Shown: piece by piece, positions 33,464-41,528 of the stretch
How the letters are laid out: every line of letters starts with the position of its first letter
Position numbering within the stretch: position 1 is the first letter of the stretch
Assembly (NCBI RefSeq): GCF_001746295.1
Contig: NZ_MJAH01000008.1
Span: forward strand, 1-64,000
Direction: 5' to 3'
DNA length: 64,000 nt
Source of the DNA: Streptomyces sp. LUP47B
GTDB taxonomy: Bacteria > Actinomycetota > Actinomycetes > Streptomycetales > Streptomycetaceae
Program-made: the position numbers and the translations under genes
The notes under the pieces: model-generated
Databases searched by the model: none
What the model was told of the DNA's origin: nothing
What the model saw: the letters and a program-made list of their open reading frames with translations, nothing else

Positions 33464-34750
33464 TCATCCCTCCCGAGCGGCGGCGCACACCGCACGCGCG
33501 ATCCGTGCCACGTCATCGTCTCCCGTGACGTACGGCGGCATCGTGTAGACGAGGTCGCGGAACGGCCGCAGCCACACGCCCTCGCGCACGGCGGCCTCCG
33601 TCGCGGCCAACATGTCGACCTCGTGGTCCAGCTGTACGACCCCGATGGCGCCCAGGACCCGCACGTCCCGCACGCCCGGCAGCGCGCGGGCCGGCTCCAG
33701 CCCCTCCCGCAGCCCCGCCTCGATCCGCTTGACCTCCGTGAGCCAGTCCTGCCCGAGCAGCAGCTCGATCGAGGCGCAGGCCACCGACGCGGCGAGCGGG
33801 TTGCCCATGAAGGTGGGGCCGTGGGCCAGTACCGGCACCTCGCCCCGCGAGATGCCGTCGGCCACGCGAGGGGTGCACAGGGTCGCCGCCATCGTCATGT
33901 AACCGCCGGTCAGCGCCTTGCCCACGCACATCACGTCCGGTGTGACCGCGGCGTGCCCCGCGGCGAACAGGGCGCCCGTGCGCCCGAAACCGGTCGCGAT
34001 CTCGTCGAACACCAGGAGCACGTCGTGCGCGTCGCACGCCTCGCGCAGCACCCGCAGATACGCGGGGGAGTGGAACCGCATCCCGCCCGCACCCTGCACC
34101 ACCGGCTCCACGATCACCGCGGCCAGCTCGTCGGCGTGCCGCTCGATCGCCGCGCGCAGCTCGTCGGCGTACGACTCCTCGTACTCGGCCGGCGGAGCGT
34201 CCACGAACACCTGGCGGGGCAGGATCCCGGACCACAGCTCGTGCATCCCGCCCTCGGGGTCGCACACCGACATGGGCTGCCAGGTGTCACCGTGGTAGCC
34301 GCCGCGCCAGGTCAGCAGGCGCTGCTTGCGCGTACGGCCCAGCGAGCGCCAGTACTGCAGACACATCTTCACCGCGACCTCGACCGACACCGACCCCGAG
34401 TCGGCGAGGAAGACATGCTCGAGGCCGTCGGGAGACATGTCGACAAGGAGCTTCGCGAGCCGGACGGCGGGCTCGTGGGTGAGCCCGCCGAACATCACAT
34501 GGCTCATCCGCCCGAGCTGCTCCCGCGCCGCCTCGTTCAGCACCGGGTGGTTGTAGCCGTGGATGGCCGACCACCAGGAGGACATCCCGTCGACCAGTTC
34601 CGGGCCGTCGGCGAGCTTCAACCGCACCCCGCTCGCCGACTCCACGACGAGCGGGTCGACCCGGCCGGGCATCGGACCGTACGGATGCCACACGTGCCGC
34701 CGGTCGAGCGCCAGCAGCTCCGTCACAGACAGGCCGGACAGATCAGGCAT
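33464..34750 (-). CDS. bioA: Adenosylmethionine-8-amino-7-oxononanoate aminotransferase
   Basis: 428 residues from MPDLSGLSVTELLALDRRHV. Class III aminotransferase with BioA hallmarks: RHVWHPYGPM, SSWWSAIHGYNHPVL, GYHGDTWQPMSVCDPEGGMH, LVFDEIATGFGRTGALFA and the PLP-lysine in MCVGKALTGGYMTMAATL. It converts KAPA to DAPA using SAM as amino donor. Its start lies eight bases inside the bioB 3' end, so the two are translationally coupled. Confidence 0.95.
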   Translation of the reverse strand: MPDLSGLSVTELLALDRRHVWHPYGPMPGRVDPLVVESASGVRLKLADGPELVDGMSSWWSAIHGYNHPVLNEAAREQLGRMSHVMFGGLTHEPAVRLAKLLVDMSPDGLEHVFLADSGSVSVEVAVKMCLQYWRSLGRTRKQRLLTWRGGYHGDTWQPMSVCDPEGGMHELWSGILPRQVFVDAPPAEYEESYADELRAAIERHADELAAVIVEPVVQGAGGMRFHSPAYLRVLREACDAHDVLLVFDEIATGFGRTGALFAAGHAAVTPDVMCVGKALTGGYMTMAATLCTPRVADGISRGEVPVLAHGPTFMGNPLAASVACASIELLLGQDWLTEVKRIEAGLREGLEPARALPGVRDVRVLGAIGVVQLDHEVDMLAATEAAVREGVWLRPFRDLVYTMPPYVTGDDDVARIARAVCAAAREG

Positions 34751-35903
34751 TGGGCGCGAGATCCGTTCCTGCACCTCGACGGCGGACGGCGACCAGGTCT
34801 GTACGGGGCTCGCTCACCGTCGGCGCGGCCGGGGCGGCCGTACCGCAGACCCCGCCGCCCTGCGACCCGCAGTCCGCGCTCTCATGGCAACCGCCCGTCA
34901 CCCGGTGCTCCGGCAGCGTCACCTCGCCCGCGCCCTCCACCTCGAACCCGGCGTCCGCGATCATCTCCAGGTCGGCCTGGCCGGCCTGGCCCTCGGTGGT
35001 GAGGTAGTCGCCGAGGAAGATCGAGTTGGCGAGGTTGAGGGCGAGGGGCTGCATGGTGCGCAGATGGACCTCGCGGCCGCCCGCGATGCGAACCTCGACG
35101 TCCGGGCAGACGAAGCGGACCATCGCCAGGATGCGCAGGCAGCGCTGCGGGGTGAGGTTCCACTCCTTGGCCAGCGGGGTGCCCTCGACCGGGATCAGGA
35201 AGTTCACCGGAACGGAGTCGGGGTCCAGCTCGCGCAGCGAGTAGACGACGTCGACCAGGTCCTCGTCGCTCTCGCCCATGCCGGCGATCAGGCCCGAGCA
35301 GGCGGACAGACCGGCCGCGTGCGCCTTGGTCACGGTGTCGACGCGGTCGGCGTAGGTGTGCGTGGTCGTGATGTCGCCGTAGGTCGACTCGGAGGTGTTG
35401 AGGTTGTGGTTGTAGGCGTCCGCGCCGGCCTCGCGCAGCCGCTCGGCCTGGCCGTCGGAGAGCAGACCGAGACAGGCGCACACCTCGACGCCCTCGTTCT
35501 GGTCCTTGATCGCCTTGATGGTGCCCGCGACCCGGTCCACGTCACGGTCGGTCGGACCGCGCCCGGAGGCCACCAGGCACACCCGCTTGGCGCCGCCCGC
35601 GAGGCCGGCCGCCGCGGCCTTGGAGGCCTCGTCCGGCTTGAGCCAGGTGTACTTCAGGATGCCGGTCGAGGAGCCGAGCCGCTGGGAGCAGTAGGAGCAG
35701 TCCTCGGGGCACAGCCCGGACTTCAGGTTGACGAGATAGTTGAGTTTCACCCGCCGTCCGAACCAGTGCCGGCGCACCTTCCCGGCCGCGGCCACCACAT
35801 CGAGCAGCTCGTCGTCGGACGTGGCCAGCACGGCCAGCGCCTCCTCGCGGGTCGGCAGCTCGCGCCGAAGCCCCTTGTCCACCAGCGTGTTCAGCAGGTC
35901 CAT
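34743..35903 (-). CDS. bioB: Biotin synthase
   Basis: 386 residues from MDLLNTLVDKGLRRELPTRE. The radical-SAM motif is SGLCPEDCSYCSQ, with the CxxxCxxC cluster ligands, followed by VASGRGPTDRDVDRV, YNHNLNTSESTYGDI and CSGLIAGMGES. It inserts sulfur into dethiobiotin. A C-terminal extension of about 60 residues, Cys- and Ala/Pro-rich (GCHESADCGSQGGGVCG), is common in actinobacterial BioB. It is the first gene of the operon, divergent from bioF across 148 bp. Confidence 0.95.
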   Translation of the reverse strand: MDLLNTLVDKGLRRELPTREEALAVLATSDDELLDVVAAAGKVRRHWFGRRVKLNYLVNLKSGLCPEDCSYCSQRLGSSTGILKYTWLKPDEASKAAAAGLAGGAKRVCLVASGRGPTDRDVDRVAGTIKAIKDQNEGVEVCACLGLLSDGQAERLREAGADAYNHNLNTSESTYGDITTTHTYADRVDTVTKAHAAGLSACSGLIAGMGESDEDLVDVVYSLRELDPDSVPVNFLIPVEGTPLAKEWNLTPQRCLRILAMVRFVCPDVEVRIAGGREVHLRTMQPLALNLANSIFLGDYLTTEGQAGQADLEMIADAGFEVEGAGEVTLPEHRVTGGCHESADCGSQGGGVCGTAAPAAPTVSEPRTDLVAVRRRGAGTDLAPNA

Positions 35904-36051
35904 GAGAGCCGATCCTGTCGTACGGACCTGCCCGGGGCCAAGGTAGGGATCGCACAACACACCCGCTTCGACGTGTGGGTATTGCCACACCGTGGGTAGC
36001 GTTTGCTGCCGCTAGGGTCTGTCCGTTGTCTACAAAAGCCCCGGAGGACCC

Positions 36052-37179
36052 ATGGCGTTCGGCTGGATCGACGAGCAGGCGGCCGCGCGCCGGCGGGCCG
36101 GACTCGTACGGACCCTGCGGCCGCGTCCGGCCGACTCGCCGCTGCTCGATCTCGCGAGCAACGACTACCTGGGTCTGGCCCGCCATCCAGAGGTCGTCGA
36201 AGGCGCCGCGGCGGCCGCGCGGACCTGGGGCGGCGGTGCCACCGGGTCCCGGCTCGTCACCGGCACCACCGAACTGCACGGCGAACTCGAACGCGAGCTG
36301 GCCGAGTTCTGCGGCTTCGAGGCGGCGCTGGTCTTCTCCTCCGGATACGCGGCGAACCTGGCCGCCGTCACCGCGCTCGCTCCGCACGGCTCGCTGATCG
36401 TCTCCGACGCGGGCAACCACGCCTCCCTCATCGACGGCTGCCGGCTGGCCCGCGGTACCACCCAGGTCGTCGCGCACGCCGACCCGGACGCGGTGCGCAA
36501 GGCGCTCGGTACGCACGACGGTCCCGCCGTCGCCGTGTCCGACACGGTCTTCTCGGTCGACGGCGACGCGGCGCCCCTGGACGGCCTCGCCGGGGCGTGC
36601 CGGGAGCACGGCGCGGGCCTGGTCGTCGACGACGCCCACGGCCTGGGTGTGCTCGGCGCCGGCGGCCGCGGAGCCCCGTACGCCGCGGGGCTCGCGGGCG
36701 CCGACGACGTGGTCGTCACGGTCACGCTGTCCAAGTCGCTCGGCAGCCAGGGCGGTGCCGTCCTCGGCCCCGCACGGGTCGTCGAGCACCTGGTCAACGC
36801 GGCGCGGACGTTCATCTTCGACACCGGCCTGGCCCCCGCGTCGGCGGGAGCCGCCCTCGCGGCCCTGCGGCTGCTCGGCCGTGAGCCCGAGCGGGCCGCA
36901 CGTGCGCGCGAGGTGGCGACCGGACTGCACGCACGCCTGACCGCCGCGGGTCTGGAAGCGGTACGTCCGGACGCCGCGGTGGTCTCGGTGCGCGCGCCCT
37001 CCCCGGAGGAGGCCGTGCAGTGGGCGGCCGACTGCCGTGCCGCCGGGCTCTTCGTGGGCTGTTTCCGGCCCCCTTCCGTGCCCGACGGCATCTCACGGCT
37101 CAGGCTGACCGCCCGCGCGGACCTCTCCGAGGAGCAGATCGAACGTGCTGTGCGTGTGATCGGGGAAACACGACCATGA
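36052..37179 (+). CDS. bioF: 8-Amino-7-oxononanoate synthase
   Basis: 375 residues with a textbook ribosome-binding site (CCGGAGGACCC). Alpha-oxoamine synthase features: LDLASNDYLGLARHPEVV, GSRLVTGTTELHGELERELA, DDAHGLGVLGAGGRGAP and the PLP-lysine loop VTVTLSKSLGSQGGAVLGPA. It condenses pimeloyl thioester with L-alanine. It is divergent from the bioBAD operon, so the 148-bp gap should carry shared biotin regulation, although no clear BirA/BioR-type box was recognised. Its stop overlaps an ATG that opens only a 12-codon frame. Confidence 0.95.
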   Translation: MAFGWIDEQAAARRRAGLVRTLRPRPADSPLLDLASNDYLGLARHPEVVEGAAAAARTWGGGATGSRLVTGTTELHGELERELAEFCGFEAALVFSSGYAANLAAVTALAPHGSLIVSDAGNHASLIDGCRLARGTTQVVAHADPDAVRKALGTHDGPAVAVSDTVFSVDGDAAPLDGLAGACREHGAGLVVDDAHGLGVLGAGGRGAPYAAGLAGADDVVVTVTLSKSLGSQGGAVLGPARVVEHLVNAARTFIFDTGLAPASAGAALAALRLLGREPERAARAREVATGLHARLTAAGLEAVRPDAAVVSVRAPSPEEAVQWAADCRAAGLFVGCFRPPSVPDGISRLRLTARADLSEEQIERAVRVIGETRP

Positions 37180-37217
37180 GTCGGCGTGACACGGCCGTGC
37201 TCCTGGTGGACTGACGG

Positions 37218-37439
37218 TCAGAACGCGGCTGTGAAGCCCGCCCAGCTCTCGGGGGAGAAGAGCAGCGCGGGTCCGTCCGGATTCTTGGAGTCGCGGACGG
37301 CGAGCAGCCCGGCACATGGCCCGGCCGACGGCCTCGCCGTCTCGACGCAGTTGTTCGCTCCGGTGCTGTAGCTGCTGCGCAGCCAGCGCACCTCGGGCAG
37401 TTCGGTACTTGAGATTACGTTCCGAGGCAATGCAGACAT
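37218..37439 (-). CDS. DUF397 domain protein
   Basis: 73 residues with a strong ribosome-binding site (AAGGAGGCACC). The DUF397 pattern is complete: RWLRSSYSTGANNCVETARP, LLAVRDSKNPDGPALLFSPE and a final SWAGFTAAF. In Streptomyces these small proteins pair with WhiJ-like XRE regulators and modulate development. It lies nine bases after the XRE gene. Confidence 0.92.
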   Translation of the reverse strand: MSALPRNVISSTELPEVRWLRSSYSTGANNCVETARPSAGPCAGLLAVRDSKNPDGPALLFSPESWAGFTAAF

Positions 37440-37448
37440 GGTGCCTCC

Positions 37449-38309
37449 TTACGCGCCGTCACCCATCCCGGCGAGGTAATCCAACGAGTCCTCGGGCGAA
37501 AGGGCGTGGATCCGAAGGGTGTTGAAGGCCTCGGTGTAGGCCTGGAGGTCTTCTTTCCGCTCGAGATAGAGGCTACTCGTCAAGTGGTCGAGAACAACCA
37601 CATCCAGATCAGAAGTGCGCGGAAATGAGAAGATTACGAAAGGCCCGGTGATGCCCACATGCGCCCCGGCCGTGAACGGCAGTACCTGCAGCCGCACTTG
37701 AGGCAGTCGCGCCGCCTCCAGGAGCCTCTTCAGCTGCCGGGACATCACCTCGGGCCCGCCGACCTCCCGCCGCAGCACCGCCTCGTCGAGCACGGCACTC
37801 AACTCCAGTGGCGGCTGTGCACGGAGGATGTCCTGCCGGGCCAGCCGGACCTCGACCAGCGCGTCGAGACGTTCGTCGTCGAGGCCGTCCACCGCCGCCC
37901 GGGTCACCGCGCGGGCGTACTCGGGCGTCTGCAGCAGCCCCGGCACGACCGAGGTCTCCAGTGTGCGCATCGCGCTCGCCTGGGACTCCAGACTGATGAA
38001 GTCCCGGTAGGTCGGCGGCAGGACACCGCGGTACGCGTGCCACCAGTGGTGCCGGCCGGCGCTCTCGTCGGAGCCCGCCAATACCAGCAGCAGCTCCCTC
38101 AGATTCGTGTCCCCCACGCGGTAGGCGTCGAGAAGTAACCGCACATCGGCCGGCTTGACCCCGCTGGCACCGGTCTCGATGCGGCTCACCTTCGACTGGT
38201 GCCAGCCCACCAGCCGGGCCGCCTCACCGCTGGTGAGCCCCGCGCTCGTGCGCAGCGCGCGCAGTTCGGCGCCCAGTTTCCGGCGGCGCACCGCGGGACC
38301 GTGCTGCAT
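37449..38309 (-). CDS. XRE family regulator with DUF5753 (WhiJ-like)
   Basis: 286 residues preceded by AAGGAGTAGCCC. The N-terminal HTH reads GAELRALRTSAGLTSGEAAR, then LVGWHQSKVSRIETGASGVK. The rest is the DUF5753 effector domain (SVVPGLLQTPEYARAVTRAA, then HVGITGPFVIFSFP, then VVLDHLTSSLYLERKEDLQA). It forms the typical three-gene cluster with DUF397 downstream and a divergent ATPase gene upstream, a set known from whiJ/abaA-type developmental loci. Confidence 0.93.
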   Translation of the reverse strand: MQHGPAVRRRKLGAELRALRTSAGLTSGEAARLVGWHQSKVSRIETGASGVKPADVRLLLDAYRVGDTNLRELLLVLAGSDESAGRHHWWHAYRGVLPPTYRDFISLESQASAMRTLETSVVPGLLQTPEYARAVTRAAVDGLDDERLDALVEVRLARQDILRAQPPLELSAVLDEAVLRREVGGPEVMSRQLKRLLEAARLPQVRLQVLPFTAGAHVGITGPFVIFSFPRTSDLDVVVLDHLTSSLYLERKEDLQAYTEAFNTLRIHALSPEDSLDYLAGMGDGA

Positions 38310-38522
38310 GGGCTACTCCTTACTCCTTACGAGCCGCCCAAATACGGTCTCGCGTCGCAGAGTTCACCGCTTTGAGCGACAGATATATGCACATCTTGGT
38401 GGATCGGCACTCGTCACGGCCTCGGTAATGGCACTCTGACGAAGAACCACCAGTCCGGGACCGTACTCGAACCATCCGCACCGTGTCGGGCTTCGGTCCC
38501 GTGGGAAAGGGACGACGTCGCC

Positions 38523-38981
38523 ATGGCAGACCACCTGGAAGCATCCGTCACCCTGCCGAGCGAACCCGCTTCGGTCTCCGCGGCCCGCACCTATGTCCTG
38601 AGCACACTGGCGGAGTGGGGGCTGCCGTCCACCACGGACGCCGCCGAGACCGTCCGGCTCATTGTCTCCGAACTCACCACCAACGCCGTACAACACACCT
38701 TCGGGCAGTCACCCACCTTCACGGTGGACATCGAGCTGGACCGTGACGAACACCTGCGCATCGGGGTGACCGACAGCCACCCCCGCTTCCCCAAGCGGCT
38801 GCCGGCCGCGGTTCAGCAGGACAACGGACGGGGGATGGTGATCATCCGCTGGCTCGCCGCCGAGTGCGGCGGCAAGCTGAGAATCAGGCCCACCCGGGAA
38901 GGCGGCAAGACCGTCTCCATCGAACTCCCGTGGACGGTACCGGTGCAGCCGGTCACGGCGGCGGGGCAGCAGGAGCCGTAA
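38523..38981 (+). CDS. ATP-binding protein, RsbW/SpoIIAB-like (HATPase_c_2)
   Basis: 152 residues. N-box LIVSELTTNAVQHTFGQS, a beta segment FTVDIELDRDEHLRIGVTDS, and the G-box QDNGRGMVIIRWLAAECGGK. This is a GHKL-fold anti-sigma-factor-like kinase without receiver or transmembrane parts. It is divergent from the WhiJ-like gene, completing the three-gene developmental cluster. The partner is unknown. Confidence 0.9.
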   Translation: MADHLEASVTLPSEPASVSAARTYVLSTLAEWGLPSTTDAAETVRLIVSELTTNAVQHTFGQSPTFTVDIELDRDEHLRIGVTDSHPRFPKRLPAAVQQDNGRGMVIIRWLAAECGGKLRIRPTREGGKTVSIELPWTVPVQPVTAAGQQEP

Positions 38982-38984
38982 CAG

Positions 38985-39440
38985 GGGTCATACGGGCCGT
39001 GCGCGTCCGAAGGTCCCCCGCACCGCAGCAGCGCCCGGAAGGCGTCCGCCGCGGTGCCGCCTCGCCGGTCCGGTGGACGACCGAGATCGTACGGCGCAAC
39101 GTGCCGACCTCCAGCAGCCGCGTGGCCGCCGTCCGGGCCACCATCTCCGGCACCACCCCGGCCCCCAGTCCGGCGCTGGCCGGCGCGCACACCAGGGCGT
39201 GTCCAGGGGTCGCGACCAGCACCGACGGCACCGCCTCCACCTCCCGCCGGGCCGGATGGTCCGGCGCCATGCTGATCAGCGGCTCACCGGCGAGCTCCGC
39301 CAGCGGCAGCCGCGTAGAGCCGCGCGCGGGCATGCCAGTGGGGGGCGGTCACGAGGATCTGGCCGTGAGGGCGGGAGCACCCGGCTCATAGGCCTGCGTC
39401 AGGCCGATCTCGCCGGTCGCCACAGCGGTGATCCGACGGT
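38985..39440 (-). pseudogene. LysR-family regulator remnant, C-terminal effector domain with several frameshifts
   Basis: Reading leftwards, pieces of a LysR effector domain appear in changing frames: ITAVATGEIGLTQAYEPGAP (39425-39365), QILVTAPHWHARAR (39361-39321), then STRLPLAELAGEPLISMAPD through GAGVVPEMVARTAATRLLEV to ISVVHRTGEAAP (39318-39050), and finally GTAADAFRALLR (about 39055-39020). At least three frame changes are needed, one of them in a CG-dinucleotide run at about 39320-39330. The N-terminal HTH and about 100 residues are missing. It is non-functional as a regulator. Confidence 0.7.
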
Positions 39441-39588
39441 GTGGTTCCAGGCGGTGGCCGTGCTCGTGGACCGGCTGGGGCGGTGGCTGCGCCGGCCGCG
39501 GGCGGCCCGGGCCGTCGCCGGGGTCACCGCGGTCGCGTCGACAGGTCTCGGTGTGATGCTCCTGGCCGAGCCGCTGCTCGCGGCCTGA
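39425..39588 (+). pseudogene. LysE-family exporter remnant, C-terminal segment
   Basis: The frame ending at 39588 reads VWFQAVAVLVDRLGRWLRRP, then RAARAVAGVTAVASTGLGVM and LLAEPLLAA. This is the usual end of LysE/RhtB translocators: a basic loop of the type DRLGRxLRRP, then the last helix. Nothing of the first 150 or so residues is present. Upstream the frame is antisense to the LysR remnant. Its last 65 bases overlap the 3' end of the DUF6328 gene. Together with the LysR remnant it marks a deletion between divergent genes. Confidence 0.65.
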
Positions 39589-40132
39589 CCACCTCGCGCT
39601 TCGCGGGCGCGGGCGCGGGCGCCGATTGCGGCTGTGCCGTCCGGCGCTCCTCGGCGAGGCCCGCCCTCCTGACCAGCCGGGGGAGCAGCCACCACAGGCC
39701 CAGGCACACCAGCAGGGTCGCCGCGCCCGCGGCCACACCGCCGGCCCGGCCCGTCGTCACGTCCACCACGAGCAGCACCGACCCGGTGAACGCCAGCACC
39801 AGAACCCCCATGCCGACCGTGGCCAGCCGGGAGGAGACCTGCACGATGCGGGCCTTGGCGCCGCGCTGGAAGAGCGAGCGATGCAGGGCGGCGGGCGCGG
39901 TGAACAGGGCCGCCGCGAGTACCGCGAGAAGCAGCGTGGTGACGTACGTGGCGCGCTGGAAGGAGTCGAGGGTCGGGAAGCGCTGGGTGAAGGCCAACGT
40001 CAGCAGGAAGGCGAAGAGGATCTGCACCCCGGTCTGCGTGACGCGCAGCTCCTGGAGCAGCTCGCCGAAATTGCGGTCGGCGCGCTCCAGCGGAGTCTCG
40101 TTGCGGGCGGTGCACGGGCGGTGGTCGGCCAT
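39524..40132 (-). CDS. DUF6328 family membrane protein
   Basis: 202 residues from MADHRPCTARNETPLERADR. A GTG 33 bases upstream is also in frame, but the family usually starts close to the ETPLERADRNF block. Core block: NFGELLQELRVTQTGVQILF followed by about four helices (FAFLLTLAFTQRFPTL, YVTTLLLAVLAAALFTAPAA, VGMGVLVLAFTGSVLLVVD, GAATLLVCLGLWWLLP) and a disordered basic/Ala/Pro tail. The function is unknown. The tail overlaps the LysE remnant on the other strand. Confidence 0.85.
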   Translation of the reverse strand: MADHRPCTARNETPLERADRNFGELLQELRVTQTGVQILFAFLLTLAFTQRFPTLDSFQRATYVTTLLLAVLAAALFTAPAALHRSLFQRGAKARIVQVSSRLATVGMGVLVLAFTGSVLLVVDVTTGRAGGVAAGAATLLVCLGLWWLLPRLVRRAGLAEERRTAQPQSAPAPAPAKREVVRPRAAARPGASHRDLSTRPR

Positions 40133-40180
40133 GCCGTCACGGGTAACCACCTCAGCCCGTGTCACGCGTCCGGGAAGACC

Positions 40181-40220
40181 CGAGGGGGCGGCGGGAGGTC
40201 AGGTCGCCGCCACCCCCTCG
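40181..40220 (-). terminator. Hairpin terminator downstream of the NlpC/P60 gene
   Basis: CGAGGGGGCGGCG (40181-40193) pairs with CGCCGCCACCCCCTCG (40205-40220) apart from one bulged base, giving a long GC stem seven bases after the NlpC/P60 stop. There is no U-tract, as is common here. Confidence 0.6.
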
Positions 40221-40226
40221 GGGGCG

Positions 40227-40700
40227 TCACTTGACCCGGCCGTACCAGACGGCCTTCGTCCAGATCTTCTGCAGCCTCACCACGTCCCCGGTCTTGGGGG
40301 CGTGCCAGATCTTTCCCTTCCCGGCGTAGATGCCGACGTGGTAGACGTTCGAACCCGAGTGGAAGAACACCAGGTCACCGGCCTTGCGGCTGCCCGAGGA
40401 GATATGGCGGGTCTTGTTGTACTGCTGGGCCGCCGTACGAGGGAGCTTCTTGCCCGCCTTCTTGAACGAGTACAGCGTGAGCCCTGAGCAGTCGAAGCGG
40501 CGGGGCCCCGTGGCGCCGTACTTGTACGGCGAGCCCTTCTTGGAGGCCGCGACCTTGAGTGCCTTCGTCGCCGGCGTCGCGGCGGCGGCGTCGGCTGCGA
40601 CACCCGGAACCACGACGGAGCCGCCCACAGCGGCGATGGCGAAGGCCGAGGCCGTACCGGCCCGGACCATCAGCGACGGGACGCGATTGAGCGCAGTCAT
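40227..40700 (-). CDS. NlpC/P60 family cell-wall endopeptidase, secreted
   Basis: 157 residues from MTALNRVPSLMVRAG. A signal peptide (ASAFAIAAVGGSVVVPGVAA, cleavage near ADA) is followed by a single NlpC/P60 domain with the catalytic Cys in RRFDCSGLTLYSFKKAG, the His in NVYHVGIYAGKGKIWHAP and a polar third position at the end of that block. It cleaves D-glutamyl-mesoDAP (LL-DAP) peptide links in peptidoglycan. The 5' leader contains a ydaO/c-di-AMP riboswitch, as expected for Streptomyces cell-wall hydrolases. Confidence 0.93.
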   Translation of the reverse strand: MTALNRVPSLMVRAGTASAFAIAAVGGSVVVPGVAADAAAATPATKALKVAASKKGSPYKYGATGPRRFDCSGLTLYSFKKAGKKLPRTAAQQYNKTRHISSGSRKAGDLVFFHSGSNVYHVGIYAGKGKIWHAPKTGDVVRLQKIWTKAVWYGRVK

Positions 40701-40710
40701 GCGCAACCCT

Positions 40711-40895
40711 TCGTCAGCCGCCTGTGAAGGATGACCTGTCGGATTCGGGCTGGCGAAGTTGCCCGGCCGCTGACGCGGCTTCACCCCAAGGGCTGCTCGG
40801 CCCGGTCATGGCGTGACCGTCCCGGCGACCCGTCGTGCGTGGGTCCTCCACTCCTGCCGATCCACTTCTGTCGACCGGTCATCCGGGCGGCGGCA
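40711..40895 (-). promoter_or_regulatory. ydaO-type c-di-AMP riboswitch in the NlpC/P60 leader
   Basis: On the minus strand the leader contains the conserved ydaO blocks in order: GGCAGGAGTGGAGGACCCA (around 40840-40858), TTGGGGTGAAGCCG (around 40772-40785), a CCGGGCAACT stem region, then GCCCGAATCCGACAGGTCA (around 40731-40750). GGATGACC (40877-40884) pairs with GGTCATCC (40729-40736) to close P1, and GCCGCC/GGCGGC can extend it. The element ends about 12 bases before the start codon. In actinobacteria this class switches cell-wall hydrolase genes off at high c-di-AMP. Confidence 0.85.
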
Positions 40896-41101
40896 GGACT
40901 CGGCGTCCGCCCGGACCGCCCCGCCGCTGTGGCGGGGGCTTGTCGTCAGTCACGGATCTTGGCGCACGGAAGTGCGAAAAGCCCAACGGAACCGAGCATT
41001 TGTGGTGTTACTCACCACCCACCCGTTTGGGTGAACACCCCTTCGAACGAAGGCGTGTCGAGGGTCCGAGGAGCCCCGGACCAGCACAGGAACTCCTCAT
41101 A

Positions 41102-41129
41102 TCGATACCGGACCACGTGCGTTGTGCAA
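41102..41129 (-). promoter_or_regulatory. Candidate promoter for the riboswitch/NlpC transcript
   Basis: On the minus strand TTGCAC (41129-41124), 16 bp, TATCGA (41107-41102) would start transcription near 41095, giving a leader of about 395 nt that includes the riboswitch. The remaining gap 40896-41101 shows only short repeats (GGTGTTCACCC near 41030) and no gene. Confidence 0.4.
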
Positions 41130-41215
41130 CCTTGACGCTCGCGAAAAAGGAGCCGCGCCTCCTCCAATAGGGGGTACGTCGTTTGGTCCGTTTCGACTCA
41201 GCTCCGGACGCCGCG

Positions 41216-41521
41216 TCAACTGTCGGGCTCGGGCGGCACGGTGACCCGGGACGTGCGCCGCTCGCCGTCCAGAACCCGAAGCGCTCGTGCCAGCGTCGCG
41301 GCGTGCAGTTCGCGCTCACCCCGGCCGTGCATCAGCACGAGCGCGTCGCGCAGCTCGGTCGCCCTGCTCACCAGCGCCTGCGCCGCGCGCAGTCCGCCGT
41401 AGGTGTCCTCGCGCCGGGCCGGGTTGATCCGGCCCAGCAGGTCGACCACGTCGAGATAACGGTCGATCAGCTCGCCCTCGGCGCGCGTGAGGGCGGGCAG
41501 CGGTGGAAGGTCCGGCACCAT
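41216..41521 (-). CDS. Small hypothetical protein downstream of clpP
   Basis: 101 residues, soluble and helical, MVPDLPPLPALTRAEGELID, then RYLDVVDLLGRINPARREDT, then a long amphipathic stretch ELRDALVLMHGRGERELHAA. No family was recognised. It starts seven bases after the clpP stop on the same strand with AGGTGAG upstream, so it is co-transcribed. Its position suggests an adaptor or regulator of this ClpP, but nothing in the sequence proves it. Confidence 0.7.
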   Translation of the reverse strand: MVPDLPPLPALTRAEGELIDRYLDVVDLLGRINPARREDTYGGLRAAQALVSRATELRDALVLMHGRGERELHAATLARALRVLDGERRTSRVTVPPEPDS

Positions 41522-41528
41522 CTACGGC

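Noticed and set aside
35904..36051. A biotin operator (BirA/BioR/BioQ box) between bioB and bioF
   Set aside because: The gap was read on both strands; no palindrome resembling the known boxes could be found with confidence.
37178..37214. A 12-codon frame (MSRRDTAVLLVD) overlapping the bioF stop
   Set aside because: It looks like the start of an isochorismatase-type gene but ends at once. It is too short to call a remnant or leader peptide.
39441..40487. Long plus-strand frames across the DUF6328 and NlpC genes
   Set aside because: Antisense shadows; both minus-strand genes have clear family motifs.
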